DNA from: Geothrix sp. 21YS21S-2
GTDB lineage: Bacteria > Acidobacteriota > Holophagae > Holophagales > Holophagaceae
Reading direction: 5' to 3'
Assembly: GCF_030846775.1 (NCBI RefSeq)
Contig: NZ_CP132910.1
Coordinates: 902,001 to 966,000, forward strand
DNA length: 64,000 nt
The position numbers and the translations under genes were made by a program. This document shows, piece after piece, positions 37,803 through 47,021 of this stretch. Every line of letters starts with the position of its first letter. The first letter of the stretch is position 1. The notes beneath the pieces are model-generated. The model saw only the letters and a list, made by a program, of their open reading frames with translations, was not told the origin of the DNA and ran no database searches.

Positions 37803-38936
37803 TTAAAAGAGGGGCCGGGGCGCTCCCCCGGCGCCGGGCTTCACCAGCGACCCGGCCCGGACCCCCAGGAGGCGCAGGCGGCGGTCGAAGGTCACCCGGC
37901 GCAGGCAGTCCCGGGCGGCGTCCCGCAGGCCGTCGGCGGAGGCCACGGCCCAGGCCAGGGTCACGTCCCGGGAGAGGATGGAGAAGTCGTCGAAGCGGAG
38001 CTTGACGCCCACGGTCTTGGCGGCGAGGCCCTTGCGCTCCAGGTCCTGGGCCAGCCGCCCGCAGAGGTCCAGGAGGATGGCGGTGAGCCGCTCCCGGTCC
38101 TCCCGGGGGTGCAGGTCCCGCTCGAAGGTGGTCTCCCGGCTCATGGACTTGGCCTCCCGCACGATCGTGAGGGGGCGTCCGTCCCGGCCGTGGGCGGCCT
38201 CGGAGAGCCAGGCGCCGAAGCTCTGCCCGAACCGCTGGAGGAGCAGCGCGGGATCGGCCGCCGCCAGGTCGCCGATGGTGCGGATCCCCATGGCCTCCAG
38301 CTTCCCGAAGGCCTTGGGCCCGATGCCGTTGACCGCCGAGGCCGGCAGGGGCCAGATGCGGGCCGGGATGTCCTCCAGGCCGAGGATCGTGACCCCGTCG
38401 GGCTTCTGGAGCTCCGAGGCGATCTTGGAGAGGAGCTTGTTGGGCGTGATTCCCACGGAGCAGGTGAGGCCGGTGGCGGCCTTCACGGCCTCCTTCAGGC
38501 GCCGGGCCAGCTCCGCGGAAGTTCCCTCCACCTCCGTGAGGTCGATGTAGATCTCGTCGATGCCCCGGTCCTCGATGCTGGGCGCGATCTCCGCCACGGC
38601 GGCCTTGAAGGCCCGGGACACCCGCGAATAGGTCTCGTAGTCCCCCGGCAGCAGGATGGCGTCGGGGGCCAGGGCGGCGGCCTTCATGAGGCCCATGCCC
38701 GAGCGCACCCCGAAGGCCCGCGCCGGGTAGGTGCAGGTGGTGACCACGCCCCGCCCCCGGTAGTCCCTCAGGCGCTGGAACCCTTCCTCCGCGGGGCGCC
38801 GGCGGCCGCCGATGACCACGGGCAGGCCCTTGAGCTCCGGGAATTTGAGGAGCTCCACCGAGGCGAAGTACGCGTCCATGTCCAGGTGCGCGATGCGCCG
38901 GGGAGGGCCGGAATCCACTGTGTCTGTCGGCTGCAT
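37803..38936 (-). CDS. dinB: DNA polymerase IV (Y family)
   Basis: A 377-aa translesion polymerase. Catalytic motifs: IAHLDMDAYFASVE, YPARAFGVRSGM, and the palm SIEDRGIDEIYIDLT (usually S-x-D-E-A; Ile replaces Ala here). Then GLTCSVGITPNKLLSKIASELQKPDG and the HhH region VNGIGPKAFGKLEAMGI; the C-terminal little-finger domain is complete. No C-terminal clamp-binding motif is obvious beyond PRPLF, which may serve. ATG 38936 was chosen because the polymerase domain begins just after it. Confidence 0.93.
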   Translation of the reverse strand: MQPTDTVDSGPPRRIAHLDMDAYFASVELLKFPELKGLPVVIGGRRRPAEEGFQRLRDYRGRGVVTTCTYPARAFGVRSGMGLMKAAALAPDAILLPGDYETYSRVSRAFKAAVAEIAPSIEDRGIDEIYIDLTEVEGTSAELARRLKEAVKAATGLTCSVGITPNKLLSKIASELQKPDGVTILGLEDIPARIWPLPASAVNGIGPKAFGKLEAMGIRTIGDLAAADPALLLQRFGQSFGAWLSEAAHGRDGRPLTIVREAKSMSRETTFERDLHPREDRERLTAILLDLCGRLAQDLERKGLAAKTVGVKLRFDDFSILSRDVTLAWAVASADGLRDAARDCLRRVTFDRRLRLLGVRAGSLVKPGAGGAPRPLF

Positions 38937-39089
38937 AGGCGTCGCCCCGGGCGGGATGACGAAATTATAGCGAACCGGCGTCCTCGCCGCGAGCCAAGGA
39001 TTGAACCCGCGCGTCTTTCGCCGCATCTTTGACGGTGGACTCAACCCCCACCGGACCGCGGGGGTCCAACATCACGAAAGGAGCGGACC

Positions 39090-39806
39090 ATGGCCATTTC
39101 AAGCAGGTTCCCCACCATCCTCCGTTTCGCGGCCCTTTCCCTCATCGCCTGCTCCGCCTTCGCCGGCCAGCCCTGGTTCCGGGGCGGCGGATCGGCCGGG
39201 CGCGGCGGCGGCTTCCACTCCGGTGGCGGTTTCCACTCCGGCGGCGGCTTCCGGGTCCACCCCGGCGGCTTCCATGGCAGCCCCGGCCTGCGCGTCTACG
39301 GTTCCGTGGGCATCCTGCCGCGGGGCTACGCCACCTACCGCTGGGGCGGGTCCCCCTACTACATGCACGGCGGACTCTGGTACCGCCCCTGGCGGGGCGC
39401 CTACCTGGGCTGCTACCCCCCCATCGGCCTCTACCTGGACGTCCTGCCCTTCGGGTTCGCCACGGCCTACTACGGCGGCCTGCGCTACTACACCTACGAG
39501 GACGTCTATTACACCGACTCTCCTTCGGGCGGCTACGTGGTGGCCGATCCCCCGGAGCGGGAGGAGGCCCGCCGCGCCGCGCCGGCCGCACCGGAGCACG
39601 ACGCTCTCCTGGTCAGTCCCAGGGAAGGCCAGAGCGCCGAGAAGATGAAGGCGGACCGCGCCGACGCCCAGCGCCACGCCCGCAAGGTCAGCGGCTACGA
39701 CCCGGCGTTCAGCGATCCCTCCGACCCGGGGACGCCCCGGGCCCGCAGGGCCTACCAGAAGGCCCTGAGGTCGTACCTGGAGGACCGCGGCTACTCGGTG
39801 GACTGA
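39090..39806 (+). CDS. Exported Gly/Tyr-rich protein (DUF6515-like)
   Basis: A 238-aa protein with AAAGGAG 7 nt before ATG and a signal peptide ending near SAFAG. A short tandem repeat GGGFHSGGGFHSGGGF (about 35-55) leads into an aromatic-rich domain with PRGYATYRWGGSPYYMHGGLWY and VLPFGFATAYYGGLRYYTYEDVYY, as in DUF6515 proteins. The C-terminus is charged and helical. Function unknown; a secreted or envelope-associated protein. Confidence 0.7.
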   Translation: MAISSRFPTILRFAALSLIACSAFAGQPWFRGGGSAGRGGGFHSGGGFHSGGGFRVHPGGFHGSPGLRVYGSVGILPRGYATYRWGGSPYYMHGGLWYRPWRGAYLGCYPPIGLYLDVLPFGFATAYYGGLRYYTYEDVYYTDSPSGGYVVADPPEREEARRAAPAAPEHDALLVSPREGQSAEKMKADRADAQRHARKVSGYDPAFSDPSDPGTPRARRAYQKALRSYLEDRGYSVD

Positions 39807-39842
39807 CCCGGGACCGAAACGAAGTTTTTTCTGTAATCGCCA

Positions 39843-39871
39843 TTGACTTGGTAAACAGTGTTTCCTAAATT
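39843..39871 (+). promoter_or_regulatory. Sigma-70 promoter with operator-like dyad for the TetR/ABC operon
   Basis: TTGACT (39,843-39,848), a 17-bp spacer and TAAATT (39,866-39,871) form a good promoter. The spacer contains GGTAAAC AG TGTTTCC, a near-palindrome, in the position expected for an autoregulating TetR repressor. The TetR start codon is 25 nt downstream. Confidence 0.65.
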
Positions 39872-39895
39872 GGTGGGGTAGCCTGGAGGCGCCCC

Positions 39896-40516
39896 GTGGG
39901 TCCCACCGATCGACGCGAACGAGAAAAGCAGCTTTTGCGCAGGAAGATCCTGGACGTCTCCCGGGAGCTCTTCGCCGAGCGCGGCTACGACGCCGTCACC
40001 ATGCGCACCATCGCCGAGGCCATCGAGTACAGCCCCCGCACCATCTACCTCCACTTCAAGGACAAGGAAGACCTCATCCGGGAGCTGTGCCAGGAGGATT
40101 TCCGGGCCTTCGGCGAGGAGCTGGCGCGGGGCATCGCCATTCCCGACCCCCTGGACCGGGTGCGCGCCATCGGCCTCAGCTACGCCGCCTTCGCCCTGGC
40201 GTACCCCCACCACTACCGGCTGATGTTCATGAACCCGCCCCAGGCCAAGCCCGAGCACGGCGGCGACGGCAAGGGGAATCCGGAAGTGGACGCCTACGCC
40301 CTGCTGCGCTCCACCCTCGAGGAGGCCATCGCCGCCGGCCTCCTCCGCCCCGACTGGACCGATCCCGACCTGGCCGCCCAGGTGGTCTGGTCGGGCATGC
40401 ATGGCCTCATGTCGCTGGCCATCACCCACAAGGACGACGCGTGGGTGGCCTGGACCCCCGTCCAGGCGCGCATCGAGGCCATGACCGACGTCCTGATCCG
40501 GGGCATCCGCCGGTAG
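39896..40516 (+). CDS. TetR-family transcriptional regulator
   Basis: A 206-aa repressor starting GTG 39896 with GGAGG upstream. The N-terminal helix-turn-helix is standard: RRKILDVSRELFAERGYDAVTMRTIAEAI then YSPRTIYLHFKDKEDLI. The C-terminal ligand-binding domain includes YPHHYRLMFMNPP and WSGMHGLMSLAI, as in TetR_C_13/WHG-type members. It heads the ABC exporter genes and likely represses them and itself through the dyad in its promoter. Confidence 0.9.
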   Translation: MGPTDRREREKQLLRRKILDVSRELFAERGYDAVTMRTIAEAIEYSPRTIYLHFKDKEDLIRELCQEDFRAFGEELARGIAIPDPLDRVRAIGLSYAAFALAYPHHYRLMFMNPPQAKPEHGGDGKGNPEVDAYALLRSTLEEAIAAGLLRPDWTDPDLAAQVVWSGMHGLMSLAITHKDDAWVAWTPVQARIEAMTDVLIRGIRR

Positions 40517-40599
40517 GACCTTCCATCTCCCCCCTGCCCCGCGGCGCCCGCCGCGCGGCGCGAGCTGCACATCCAACCCTTCCCGCAAGGAGTCCCCCC

Positions 40600-41727
40600 A
40601 TGGTGGACCTCGCCCTGCGCATGCTCCTGCACGACCGCATGCGGTTCCTCATCACCGTCGCCGGCGTGGCCTTCGCCGTGCAGCTCATCCTCTCGCAGGT
40701 GGGGCTGTTCCTGGGCCTCGTCCGGAACTCCTCGGTGATCGTTCGCCACATCCCCGCCGACATCTGGGTGACGTCCCGCAACACCCCCAACGTGGACTTC
40801 GCCCAGACCTTCCCGGAGACCTATGTGAACCGCGTGCGGTCCATCCCGGGGGTGGCGCGGGCCGACAACCTCATCGTCACCTTCGTGAACGCCACCCTCC
40901 CCACCGGCGCCACGGAAGGCACGGTCACCTATGCCCTGGAGGACTTCCGCGCCTGGAACCTGCCCTGGGACATGGAGAGCGGGAGCGTCGAGGACCTCCG
41001 CCGGGGCAACTACATCGTCACCGACGCCTCGGCCGCGCGGCGCATCGGCGCGTTCGCCGCGGGCGACTACCGCCAGGTGCAGGGCGTGCGCATGCGCTAT
41101 GCGGGGCGCTCCCGCGGCGCCGTGTCGTTCACCACCACGCCGGTGTCCTTCATGGACTACCGCCTGGTCCAGCAGCTCAATCCGGACCTCCTGTCGGGCA
41201 GCACCACCTACATCCTCGTGAAGGCCGCGCCCGGCGCGGACCTGAAGGCGCTCCGCGCGGAGATCGGGCGGCGCCTGCCCCACAACGACGTCTACACCGC
41301 CCGGGACTGGGCTGACCGCTCCGACGCCTACTGGATCAACAACACCGGCATCGGCATGAACGCCTTCACCGCGGTGTTCCTGGGGGTGCTGGTGGGCGTG
41401 GTGGTGGTGGCCCAGACCCTCTACACCTCCACCATGGACCACCTCAAGGAGTTCGGCACCGTCAAGGCCATCGGCGGCTCCAACGCCGACATCTACCTGC
41501 TCCTGGGCCGCCAGGCCGCGGTGGCCGCGGTGCTGGGCTTCACCCTGGGCGGCCTCATGGTCCTGGGCCTCAGGCCCGCGGTGGCCGCCCTCGGCCTCCA
41601 GCTCATCCTGCCAATGCGGGTGTGGGCGCTGGTGGGCGGCGGAACCCTCCTCATGTGCGTGCTTTCCGCCGGCCTCAGCTTCCGCAAGGTGGCCGGCATC
41701 GACCCCGGCCTCGTCTTCAGGAGCTGA
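40600..41727 (+). CDS. ABC exporter permease, DevC/MacB-like
   Basis: A 375-aa permease with one N-terminal TM helix (FLITVAGVAFAVQLILSQVGLFLGLV), a large periplasmic domain (about 45-255) and three C-terminal helices from FTAVFLGVLVGVVVVAQTLY onward. That is the MacB-type topology, as in DevC. KEFGTVKAIGGSNADIYLLLGRQA is the conserved cytoplasmic coupling region. It works with the ATPase (41,731) and adaptor (42,408) to export a compound or lipoprotein. No TolC gene is present here. Confidence 0.88.
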   Translation: MVDLALRMLLHDRMRFLITVAGVAFAVQLILSQVGLFLGLVRNSSVIVRHIPADIWVTSRNTPNVDFAQTFPETYVNRVRSIPGVARADNLIVTFVNATLPTGATEGTVTYALEDFRAWNLPWDMESGSVEDLRRGNYIVTDASAARRIGAFAAGDYRQVQGVRMRYAGRSRGAVSFTTTPVSFMDYRLVQQLNPDLLSGSTTYILVKAAPGADLKALRAEIGRRLPHNDVYTARDWADRSDAYWINNTGIGMNAFTAVFLGVLVGVVVVAQTLYTSTMDHLKEFGTVKAIGGSNADIYLLLGRQAAVAAVLGFTLGGLMVLGLRPAVAALGLQLILPMRVWALVGGGTLLMCVLSAGLSFRKVAGIDPGLVFRS

Positions 41728-41730
41728 ACC

Positions 41731-42393
41731 ATGCCCGTCCTCTCCGCCACCGGCATCATCAAGGACTACCAGGAGGGGCGCGAGCCCGTACGCATCCTCC
41801 ACGGCCTCTCCCTGGACCTGGAGCCCGGGGAGGTCGTCGCCCTGGAGGGCCCCTCGGGGTCCGGCAAGACCACCCTGCTGCAGATCCTCGGCTGCATCCT
41901 GAGCCCGACCGGGGGGGAGGTGCGGGTCGCGGGCGAGGCCGCCCGGCCCGGGCGCCTTGCGGCCCTGCGCAGGAGCCACATCGGCTTCGTGTTCCAGCAG
42001 TACAACCTCTTCCCCTCCCTCAACGCGGTGGAGAACGTCCAGTACGCCCTGCAGGTGAAGGGCTTCCCCCGGGAGGGCATCCGGGAGGAGGCCCGCACCT
42101 GGATCGAGACCATGGGCCTGGCGGACCGCGCCGGGTACCTGCCCCGGGACCTCTCCGGCGGCCAGAAGCAGCGCGTGGCCATCGCCCGGGCCATGGCCGG
42201 GAGGCCCCAGGCGCTGCTGGCCGACGAACCCACCGCCAACCTCGACACCGCCTCCGGCAGCCAGGTGCTGCGGCTCTTCCGGAACCTCGCCACGGACCAC
42301 GGCCGCGCCGTGCTGATCGTCACCCACGACCCCAAGGTCCAGGACATCGCCGACCGGGTGCTGCGCATCCGGGACGGCCGGTTCCAGGCCTAA
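41731..42393 (+). CDS. ABC transporter ATP-binding protein, LolD/DevA/MacB type
   Basis: A 220-aa ATPase: Walker A GPSGSGKTTLL, Q-loop FVFQQYNLFPSL, signature LSGGQKQRVAIARAM, Walker B ALLADEPTANLD and H-loop VTHDPKV. The motif spacing is that of the MacB/LolD export subfamily. It starts 3 nt after the permease stop, so both are co-translated. Confidence 0.93.
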   Translation: MPVLSATGIIKDYQEGREPVRILHGLSLDLEPGEVVALEGPSGSGKTTLLQILGCILSPTGGEVRVAGEAARPGRLAALRRSHIGFVFQQYNLFPSLNAVENVQYALQVKGFPREGIREEARTWIETMGLADRAGYLPRDLSGGQKQRVAIARAMAGRPQALLADEPTANLDTASGSQVLRLFRNLATDHGRAVLIVTHDPKVQDIADRVLRIRDGRFQA

Positions 42394-42407
42394 GAAAGGA
42401 GCCCCCC

Positions 42408-43271
42408 ATGCGCAAGCTGCCCCTAGTCCTCGCCGGCCTCTCCACCCTGGCCCTCACCGCCTTCGCGCTCTATCCCCGCGCCCAGGCCCGGCCCCAGCCC
42501 GCCCCCGCGGCGCCTTCCGCCCTGCGCTGCGAAGGCCGTGTGGCCGCCTACCCCGGGGCCGACCTGGTGGTCTCCGCCGAGTACGGCGGGCGCCTGGCCT
42601 CGCTCCCCGTGCGTGAACTGGACCGCGTCCGGGCGGGGCAGGTACTCGCCCGCCTCGATTCCCGGGAGCAGGAGGCGAGCCTCGCCTCGGCCCGCGCCCG
42701 GGTGCGGGAGCTGGAGGCCGAGGGCCGCTTCCTGGACCTGGAGCTGCGGCGCCAGCAGCGCCTCCTGGCCGCGGGGGTCGTGGGCCAGCGCGCCTTCGAC
42801 GACGCGGACTCCCAGCTCCGGCTCTCCCGGGCCCGCCGGGAGGCGGCGCTGGCCACCGCGGCCCAGCTGGAGGCCGCCCTGGCCAAGCTCACCCTGGTGG
42901 CGCCCTTTTCCGGCGTCATCGTGGAGCGCCTGGCCCAGCCCGGCGAGCTCCTGGCCCCCGGGGGGCGCCTGGTGCGCATCGCCGACCTGGACCGCCTGCG
43001 GGTGGAAGCCGAAGTGGACGAGTACGACCTGCCCTCCCTGGCGGTGGGCCGGGAGGTGGCCATCGAGGTGGAGGGCACCGCCGGCACCCTGGCGGGACGG
43101 GTGGAGGAGGTGCCTGCGGCCGTGTCCCTGCGCCGCCTCAAGCCCCTGGACCCCGCCCGGCCCTCGGACATCCGGGTCGCCCTCGTGAAGGTGGCCCTGC
43201 CCCGGGAGGCCCGCCTGAAGCTGGGCCAGCGGGTGGAACTGGCCATCGCCTCCGGGAGTGGGCTAAAGTAG
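42408..43271 (+). CDS. Periplasmic adaptor (HlyD/DevB-like) of the ABC exporter
   Basis: A 287-aa protein with AAAGGAG before ATG 42408 and an N-terminal anchor (LVLAGLSTLALTAFALYP). A lipoyl-like half (VVSAEYGGRLASLPV, GQVLARLDSREQEAS) is followed by a coiled-coil hairpin (about 95-150), then the second lipoyl half LVAPFSGVIVERLAQPGELL and a beta-barrel domain. It bridges the permease to an outer-membrane channel. Third structural gene of the TetR-controlled operon. Confidence 0.88.
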   Translation: MRKLPLVLAGLSTLALTAFALYPRAQARPQPAPAAPSALRCEGRVAAYPGADLVVSAEYGGRLASLPVRELDRVRAGQVLARLDSREQEASLASARARVRELEAEGRFLDLELRRQQRLLAAGVVGQRAFDDADSQLRLSRARREAALATAAQLEAALAKLTLVAPFSGVIVERLAQPGELLAPGGRLVRIADLDRLRVEAEVDEYDLPSLAVGREVAIEVEGTAGTLAGRVEEVPAAVSLRRLKPLDPARPSDIRVALVKVALPREARLKLGQRVELAIASGSGLK

Positions 43272-43304
43272 TTCGTCCCTCGCAAAACGAGGCCTGGAGG
43301 CCCC

Positions 43305-44315
43305 ATGTTCCGCTCCATCCCGCTCGCCCTGGCCCTCGCCCTCGCCCTGCCCGCCCAGGAAACGCCGGAAGCGCGCATCAAGCGCCTCGAAGCCCACGTG
43401 GAGAGCCTGGCGTGGGAGCTGGACCAGGTGCGCAAGTCCGCCGACGACGCCCTGTTCTGGCTGCGCCTTTCCGACGTGGCCGAGGTGGACAAGGTCATCC
43501 TGACGGGCCCGCCCAACCCCAAGGGCAAGGAGACCTACGGCATCCGGAACGAGCGCCACCCCCTGCGGATCTACGCGTACACCTTCGTCCCGAAGAACCT
43601 GGACCGGGCCCGGAAGCATCCGGCCATCCTCCTCAGCCACGGGGGCGTCCACGGCGACTTCGGCACCTACCACGCGCACCTGGTGCGGGAGATGGTGGCC
43701 CGGGGCTACATCGTCGTGGCGCCCGAATACCGCGGCTCCACGGGCTACGGCAAGGGCCTGCACGACGCCATCGACTATGGGGGCCTGGAGAACGACGACG
43801 TGGTGGCCTGCCGGGACTGGGCCGTGGAGGAGCTGCCCGTGGACCCCAGGCGCGTGGCCCTGGTGGGCTGGAGCCACGGGGGCATGATCAGCCTCATGGC
43901 CGGCTTCGACCACCCGGACAAGTTCGCCTGCATCTACGCCGGCGTGCCCGTGAGCGACCTGCTGGCCCGCGTGGCCTACGCCGGGGAGGAATACCGCGAC
44001 GACGCGACGGTCAAGAGCATGTTCGGCAAGCCGCCCACGGAGGACGTGGACCTCCTGCGCCGGCGCAGCCCCATCTGGAACGTCCACAAGCTCAAGCTCC
44101 CCCTCATGGTCACCAGCACCACCAACGACCGGGACGTGGACGTGGTGGAGGTGGAGCAGCTCATCACCCACCTCAAGGCCGCGGGCAAGGCCTTCGATTC
44201 GAAGATCGAGCAGGACGCGCCGGGAGGGCACGGGTGGGACCGCATCGACACGTCCTACGCGCGCAAGGCCCGCAAGGCGATGTACGAGTTCCTGGCAAAG
44301 CATCTGGGCAGGTAG
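43305..44315 (+). CDS. Exported S9/prolyl-oligopeptidase-like hydrolase
   Basis: A 336-aa protein with a signal peptide (FRSIPLALALALALPAQE) and a short coiled-coil stretch (about 25-50) before the catalytic domain. Alpha/beta-hydrolase signatures: ILLSHGGVHGDFG, APEYRGSTGYG, nucleophile GWSHGGMISL, acid candidate in STTNDRDVDV and His in GGHGWDR. Probably a periplasmic peptidase or esterase. It may belong to the ABC operon (33-nt gap) but has its own GGAGG. Confidence 0.8.
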   Translation: MFRSIPLALALALALPAQETPEARIKRLEAHVESLAWELDQVRKSADDALFWLRLSDVAEVDKVILTGPPNPKGKETYGIRNERHPLRIYAYTFVPKNLDRARKHPAILLSHGGVHGDFGTYHAHLVREMVARGYIVVAPEYRGSTGYGKGLHDAIDYGGLENDDVVACRDWAVEELPVDPRRVALVGWSHGGMISLMAGFDHPDKFACIYAGVPVSDLLARVAYAGEEYRDDATVKSMFGKPPTEDVDLLRRRSPIWNVHKLKLPLMVTSTTNDRDVDVVEVEQLITHLKAAGKAFDSKIEQDAPGGHGWDRIDTSYARKARKAMYEFLAKHLGR

Positions 44316-44329
44316 CAGCCGGGTAGGCC

Positions 44330-44358
44330 GCCAGAAAAGTGTTACCTGTCCTTCTGGC
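44330..44358. terminator. Hairpin between convergent genes
   Basis: GCCAGAA (44,330) and TTCTGGC (44,352) form a 7-bp stem between the stops of two convergent genes. It lacks a clear T-tract, so termination activity is uncertain. Confidence 0.35.
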
Positions 44359-44361
44359 TGC

Positions 44362-46872
44362 CTAGGCCGTCCTGAAATACATCCGCAAGACGAGTCCCTC
44401 CCCTTCCCCGTTCTGCACATGGAACCCCGCCCGGTGGGCCTTCAGGATGCCCACGGCGGCCGCCAGCCCCAGGCCCCGGCCGGGCTCGCGGGTGGTGTAG
44501 AAGGGGTCGCAGATCAGGTGCAGCTTGTCCGGGGCCACGCCGGGACCGTCGTCCTGCACCTCCAGGCACACGGTGCCGGGGGCGTGGAACTGGGGCAGGG
44601 GCCACACGCCCTGGTGCGTGCCGGCCCCGGCGCCGGCATGGGTGCGGAGCCGCAGGCGGACCCGCGAGGCCCCGGCTTCCAGGGCGTTGTCCAACATGGC
44701 CGTCACGACCTGCTCGAGCTTGCCGGGATCCCCCAGGATGGGGGGCACGGCATGGAAGTCCCGTTCGAGCATCAGGCCCGGCTTCAGGGGAACGCGATCG
44801 AGCAGATCCTCCAGCTCCATCGGCTCCAGGCGCACGATGCCGCGGCCCGAGAAGTCCAGCATCTTGCGGGAGAGGGTCACGGCCCTGCCCAGGGCGGCCC
44901 GGGCCTGGTCCAGGATCAGGGCAAGGTCGACGTTCCCCTTGGTCATGAACCCGGCGATCTCGAGGTTGGACTGGATGGCCTGGAACACGTTGTTGAAGTC
45001 GTGGGCGATGCCTCCGGCCATGAGCACCAGGCTCTCGGCCTTGCGGGCCCGCAGCTCGCTCTGGGCGGCCTGGTCCACGGCGCTGAGGTCCCGGACCATG
45101 GAGAGGATCTGCCGGGGCTCGCCGGGAGCCAGAAGGCCGATGCGGACCTCCACGGGGAAGGAGGTGCCGTCCTTGCGCCGCGTGCGCCCCTCGAAGCGCC
45201 TCGACTCGCCGAAGGCCAGGGCGTTCCAGATGCCGGCGTACGCGTCCATGGGCATGTCGGGGGAAAGGTCCTGCACCCGCAGGTTCGCCAGTTCCTCCCG
45301 GGAATACCCGGTGAGCCTCGAGGCTTCCAGGTTGGCCAGGAGGATGCGGCCCTCCGGATCGAAGAGGAAGATGGGATCCACCGCGTTCTCCACCAGGTTC
45401 CGGAAGCGGGCCTCGCTCTCCCGCAGGTTCTCCAGGGCCCGCATGTGGCCGGTGATGTCCTCCACGAGGGCCAGGTGATGGGGCACCCCTCCCAGATCCA
45501 AGGGCAGGCGGACCACCCTCAGGCGCCCCCAGACCACGTGGCCGTCGCTGTGGAGGTAGCGCTTCTCCTTGGCGAACTCCTCGACCTTCCCGGAGATCAC
45601 GTCCCCAAGGGAGGCCAGATCCGCCGCCACGTGGTCGGAGTGGGTCAGGTCCTGGAAGGTGCGCTCCAGGAGCTCGCCCGGGGTATAGCCCAGGATCTGC
45701 CCCAGACGCGGGTTCACCGCCACGAAGCCTCCCGTGACACTGTTCACGATGGCCATGCCCACGGGCGCCTTCTCGAACAGCGTCCCGAAGCGGGCCCCGG
45801 TCATGCGGAGCTCCTCGGCCATGCTCAGCGCCATGCGATGTGCGCGGTGCGCCGCTCCCTGGCCCAGGAACAGGACCGTGGCGAATCCCAGGCTCAGGGC
45901 CAGGCCCGCCACCAGGATCTCCCAGTGGCCCCTGCTGCCCGCCCCGGCGAAGAAGGAGGCATTGGAGCGCACCTGCAGCGTCCACACCCGGCCGCCCACG
46001 GGGAACGAGCGCTCCAGCGCGGGCCCGCCACGGGCGAAGTCAGGGACGGATTCGAAGAGCAGGGGCCCCCCGCCCTGCGCGGGCCCGTCCACCAGGGCCA
46101 CGTCGGCCGAAACCCGTTCCTGGGCCAACGTTCCGCGGACCAGGTCCCCCATGCGGAAGGGGAGGTAGGTCCAGCCCCGGAAGGCCACCCTGCGCTGGGC
46201 CACGGTGTCCCGGGGCAGGCGCCGGTCGTACACGGGCGCATAGAACAGGGTGCCGACCTGCACGTCGGTGGCGGTCTCCTGGTAGAGGGTCACCGGCCCG
46301 GACATGAGCGGTACCCCCTGGTCGCGGGCCCGGAGCATGGCAGCGCGCTGCACCTGGTCGGCCGACATGTCCTTGCCGAAGGCCCGCCGGTTGCGGGCGT
46401 CCATGGGCTCGAGGTAGATGATGGCGCTGCATCCGTCCTGCCCGGGCGCCAGGGCGCCGCCGGGTTCGACGCGGTAGTCCGGGAAGCCCTCCCGGCGCAT
46501 GCGCCTTGTGTGGGCCTCCAGGTCACCGGGCGCGATCCACTCCGCGAACCCCAGCCCCTGGGCCCCCGGGTGCAGCGTGGGGAGTTCCAGCCCTTCCACG
46601 TAGTCCCGGAACTCCCCGCGGCTGGGGAGGGACCCGCGCCCGAGGTACCCGGCGCTGCCGCGCAGCACCTCCTCCAGGCTCTTCATCCGGAATTCCAGCT
46701 GCATCGCCAGCGACCGCGCCTGGTCCCTCTGGAGGTCCCGGATCCGGGTCCGCTCCACCTGCCGGCTCATGGACCAGGCCACCAGCGTGAGCAGGACGCC
46801 GCAGAGCAGCCCCGCCAGGGGCCAGAAGCCTCGGAAAGCGCGCACGGCGAGCTTCGGTTCGTCGGGAACCAT
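44362..46872 (-). CDS. Hybrid sensor histidine kinase with CHASE and two PAS domains
   Basis: An 836-aa membrane kinase. TM1 (about 17-37), a periplasmic CHASE domain (about 60-300, with LGFAEWIAPGDLEAHTRRM and FYAPVYDRRLP), TM2 (about 320-340), PAS 1 (GTLFEKAPVGMAIVNSVTGG) and PAS 2 (NLVENAVDPIFLFDPEGR), then an H-box with phospho-acceptor GGIAHDFNNVFQAI, N-box LDNALEAGASRV, G1 VQDDGPGV, F-box CDPFYTTREPG and G2 GLGLAAAVGIL. It senses an unknown periplasmic ligand. No response regulator is adjacent, and there is no receiver domain, so it is an orphan kinase here. Confidence 0.9.
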   Translation of the reverse strand: MVPDEPKLAVRAFRGFWPLAGLLCGVLLTLVAWSMSRQVERTRIRDLQRDQARSLAMQLEFRMKSLEEVLRGSAGYLGRGSLPSRGEFRDYVEGLELPTLHPGAQGLGFAEWIAPGDLEAHTRRMRREGFPDYRVEPGGALAPGQDGCSAIIYLEPMDARNRRAFGKDMSADQVQRAAMLRARDQGVPLMSGPVTLYQETATDVQVGTLFYAPVYDRRLPRDTVAQRRVAFRGWTYLPFRMGDLVRGTLAQERVSADVALVDGPAQGGGPLLFESVPDFARGGPALERSFPVGGRVWTLQVRSNASFFAGAGSRGHWEILVAGLALSLGFATVLFLGQGAAHRAHRMALSMAEELRMTGARFGTLFEKAPVGMAIVNSVTGGFVAVNPRLGQILGYTPGELLERTFQDLTHSDHVAADLASLGDVISGKVEEFAKEKRYLHSDGHVVWGRLRVVRLPLDLGGVPHHLALVEDITGHMRALENLRESEARFRNLVENAVDPIFLFDPEGRILLANLEASRLTGYSREELANLRVQDLSPDMPMDAYAGIWNALAFGESRRFEGRTRRKDGTSFPVEVRIGLLAPGEPRQILSMVRDLSAVDQAAQSELRARKAESLVLMAGGIAHDFNNVFQAIQSNLEIAGFMTKGNVDLALILDQARAALGRAVTLSRKMLDFSGRGIVRLEPMELEDLLDRVPLKPGLMLERDFHAVPPILGDPGKLEQVVTAMLDNALEAGASRVRLRLRTHAGAGAGTHQGVWPLPQFHAPGTVCLEVQDDGPGVAPDKLHLICDPFYTTREPGRGLGLAAAVGILKAHRAGFHVQNGEGEGLVLRMYFRTA

Positions 46873-47021
46873 GATCAGGCGTCCTTGGGAAGAAACCAGC
46901 TGGCAGACAGCTGGGCATGGGTGCGATCATCCAACTATAGGCCGAATCGCCCCCGCGAACCTTGGCCATTTCCCGGTACGCCCCATCCCGGAAGGTTCGT
47001 TCGGGAACCCCGGCGGTCCCG

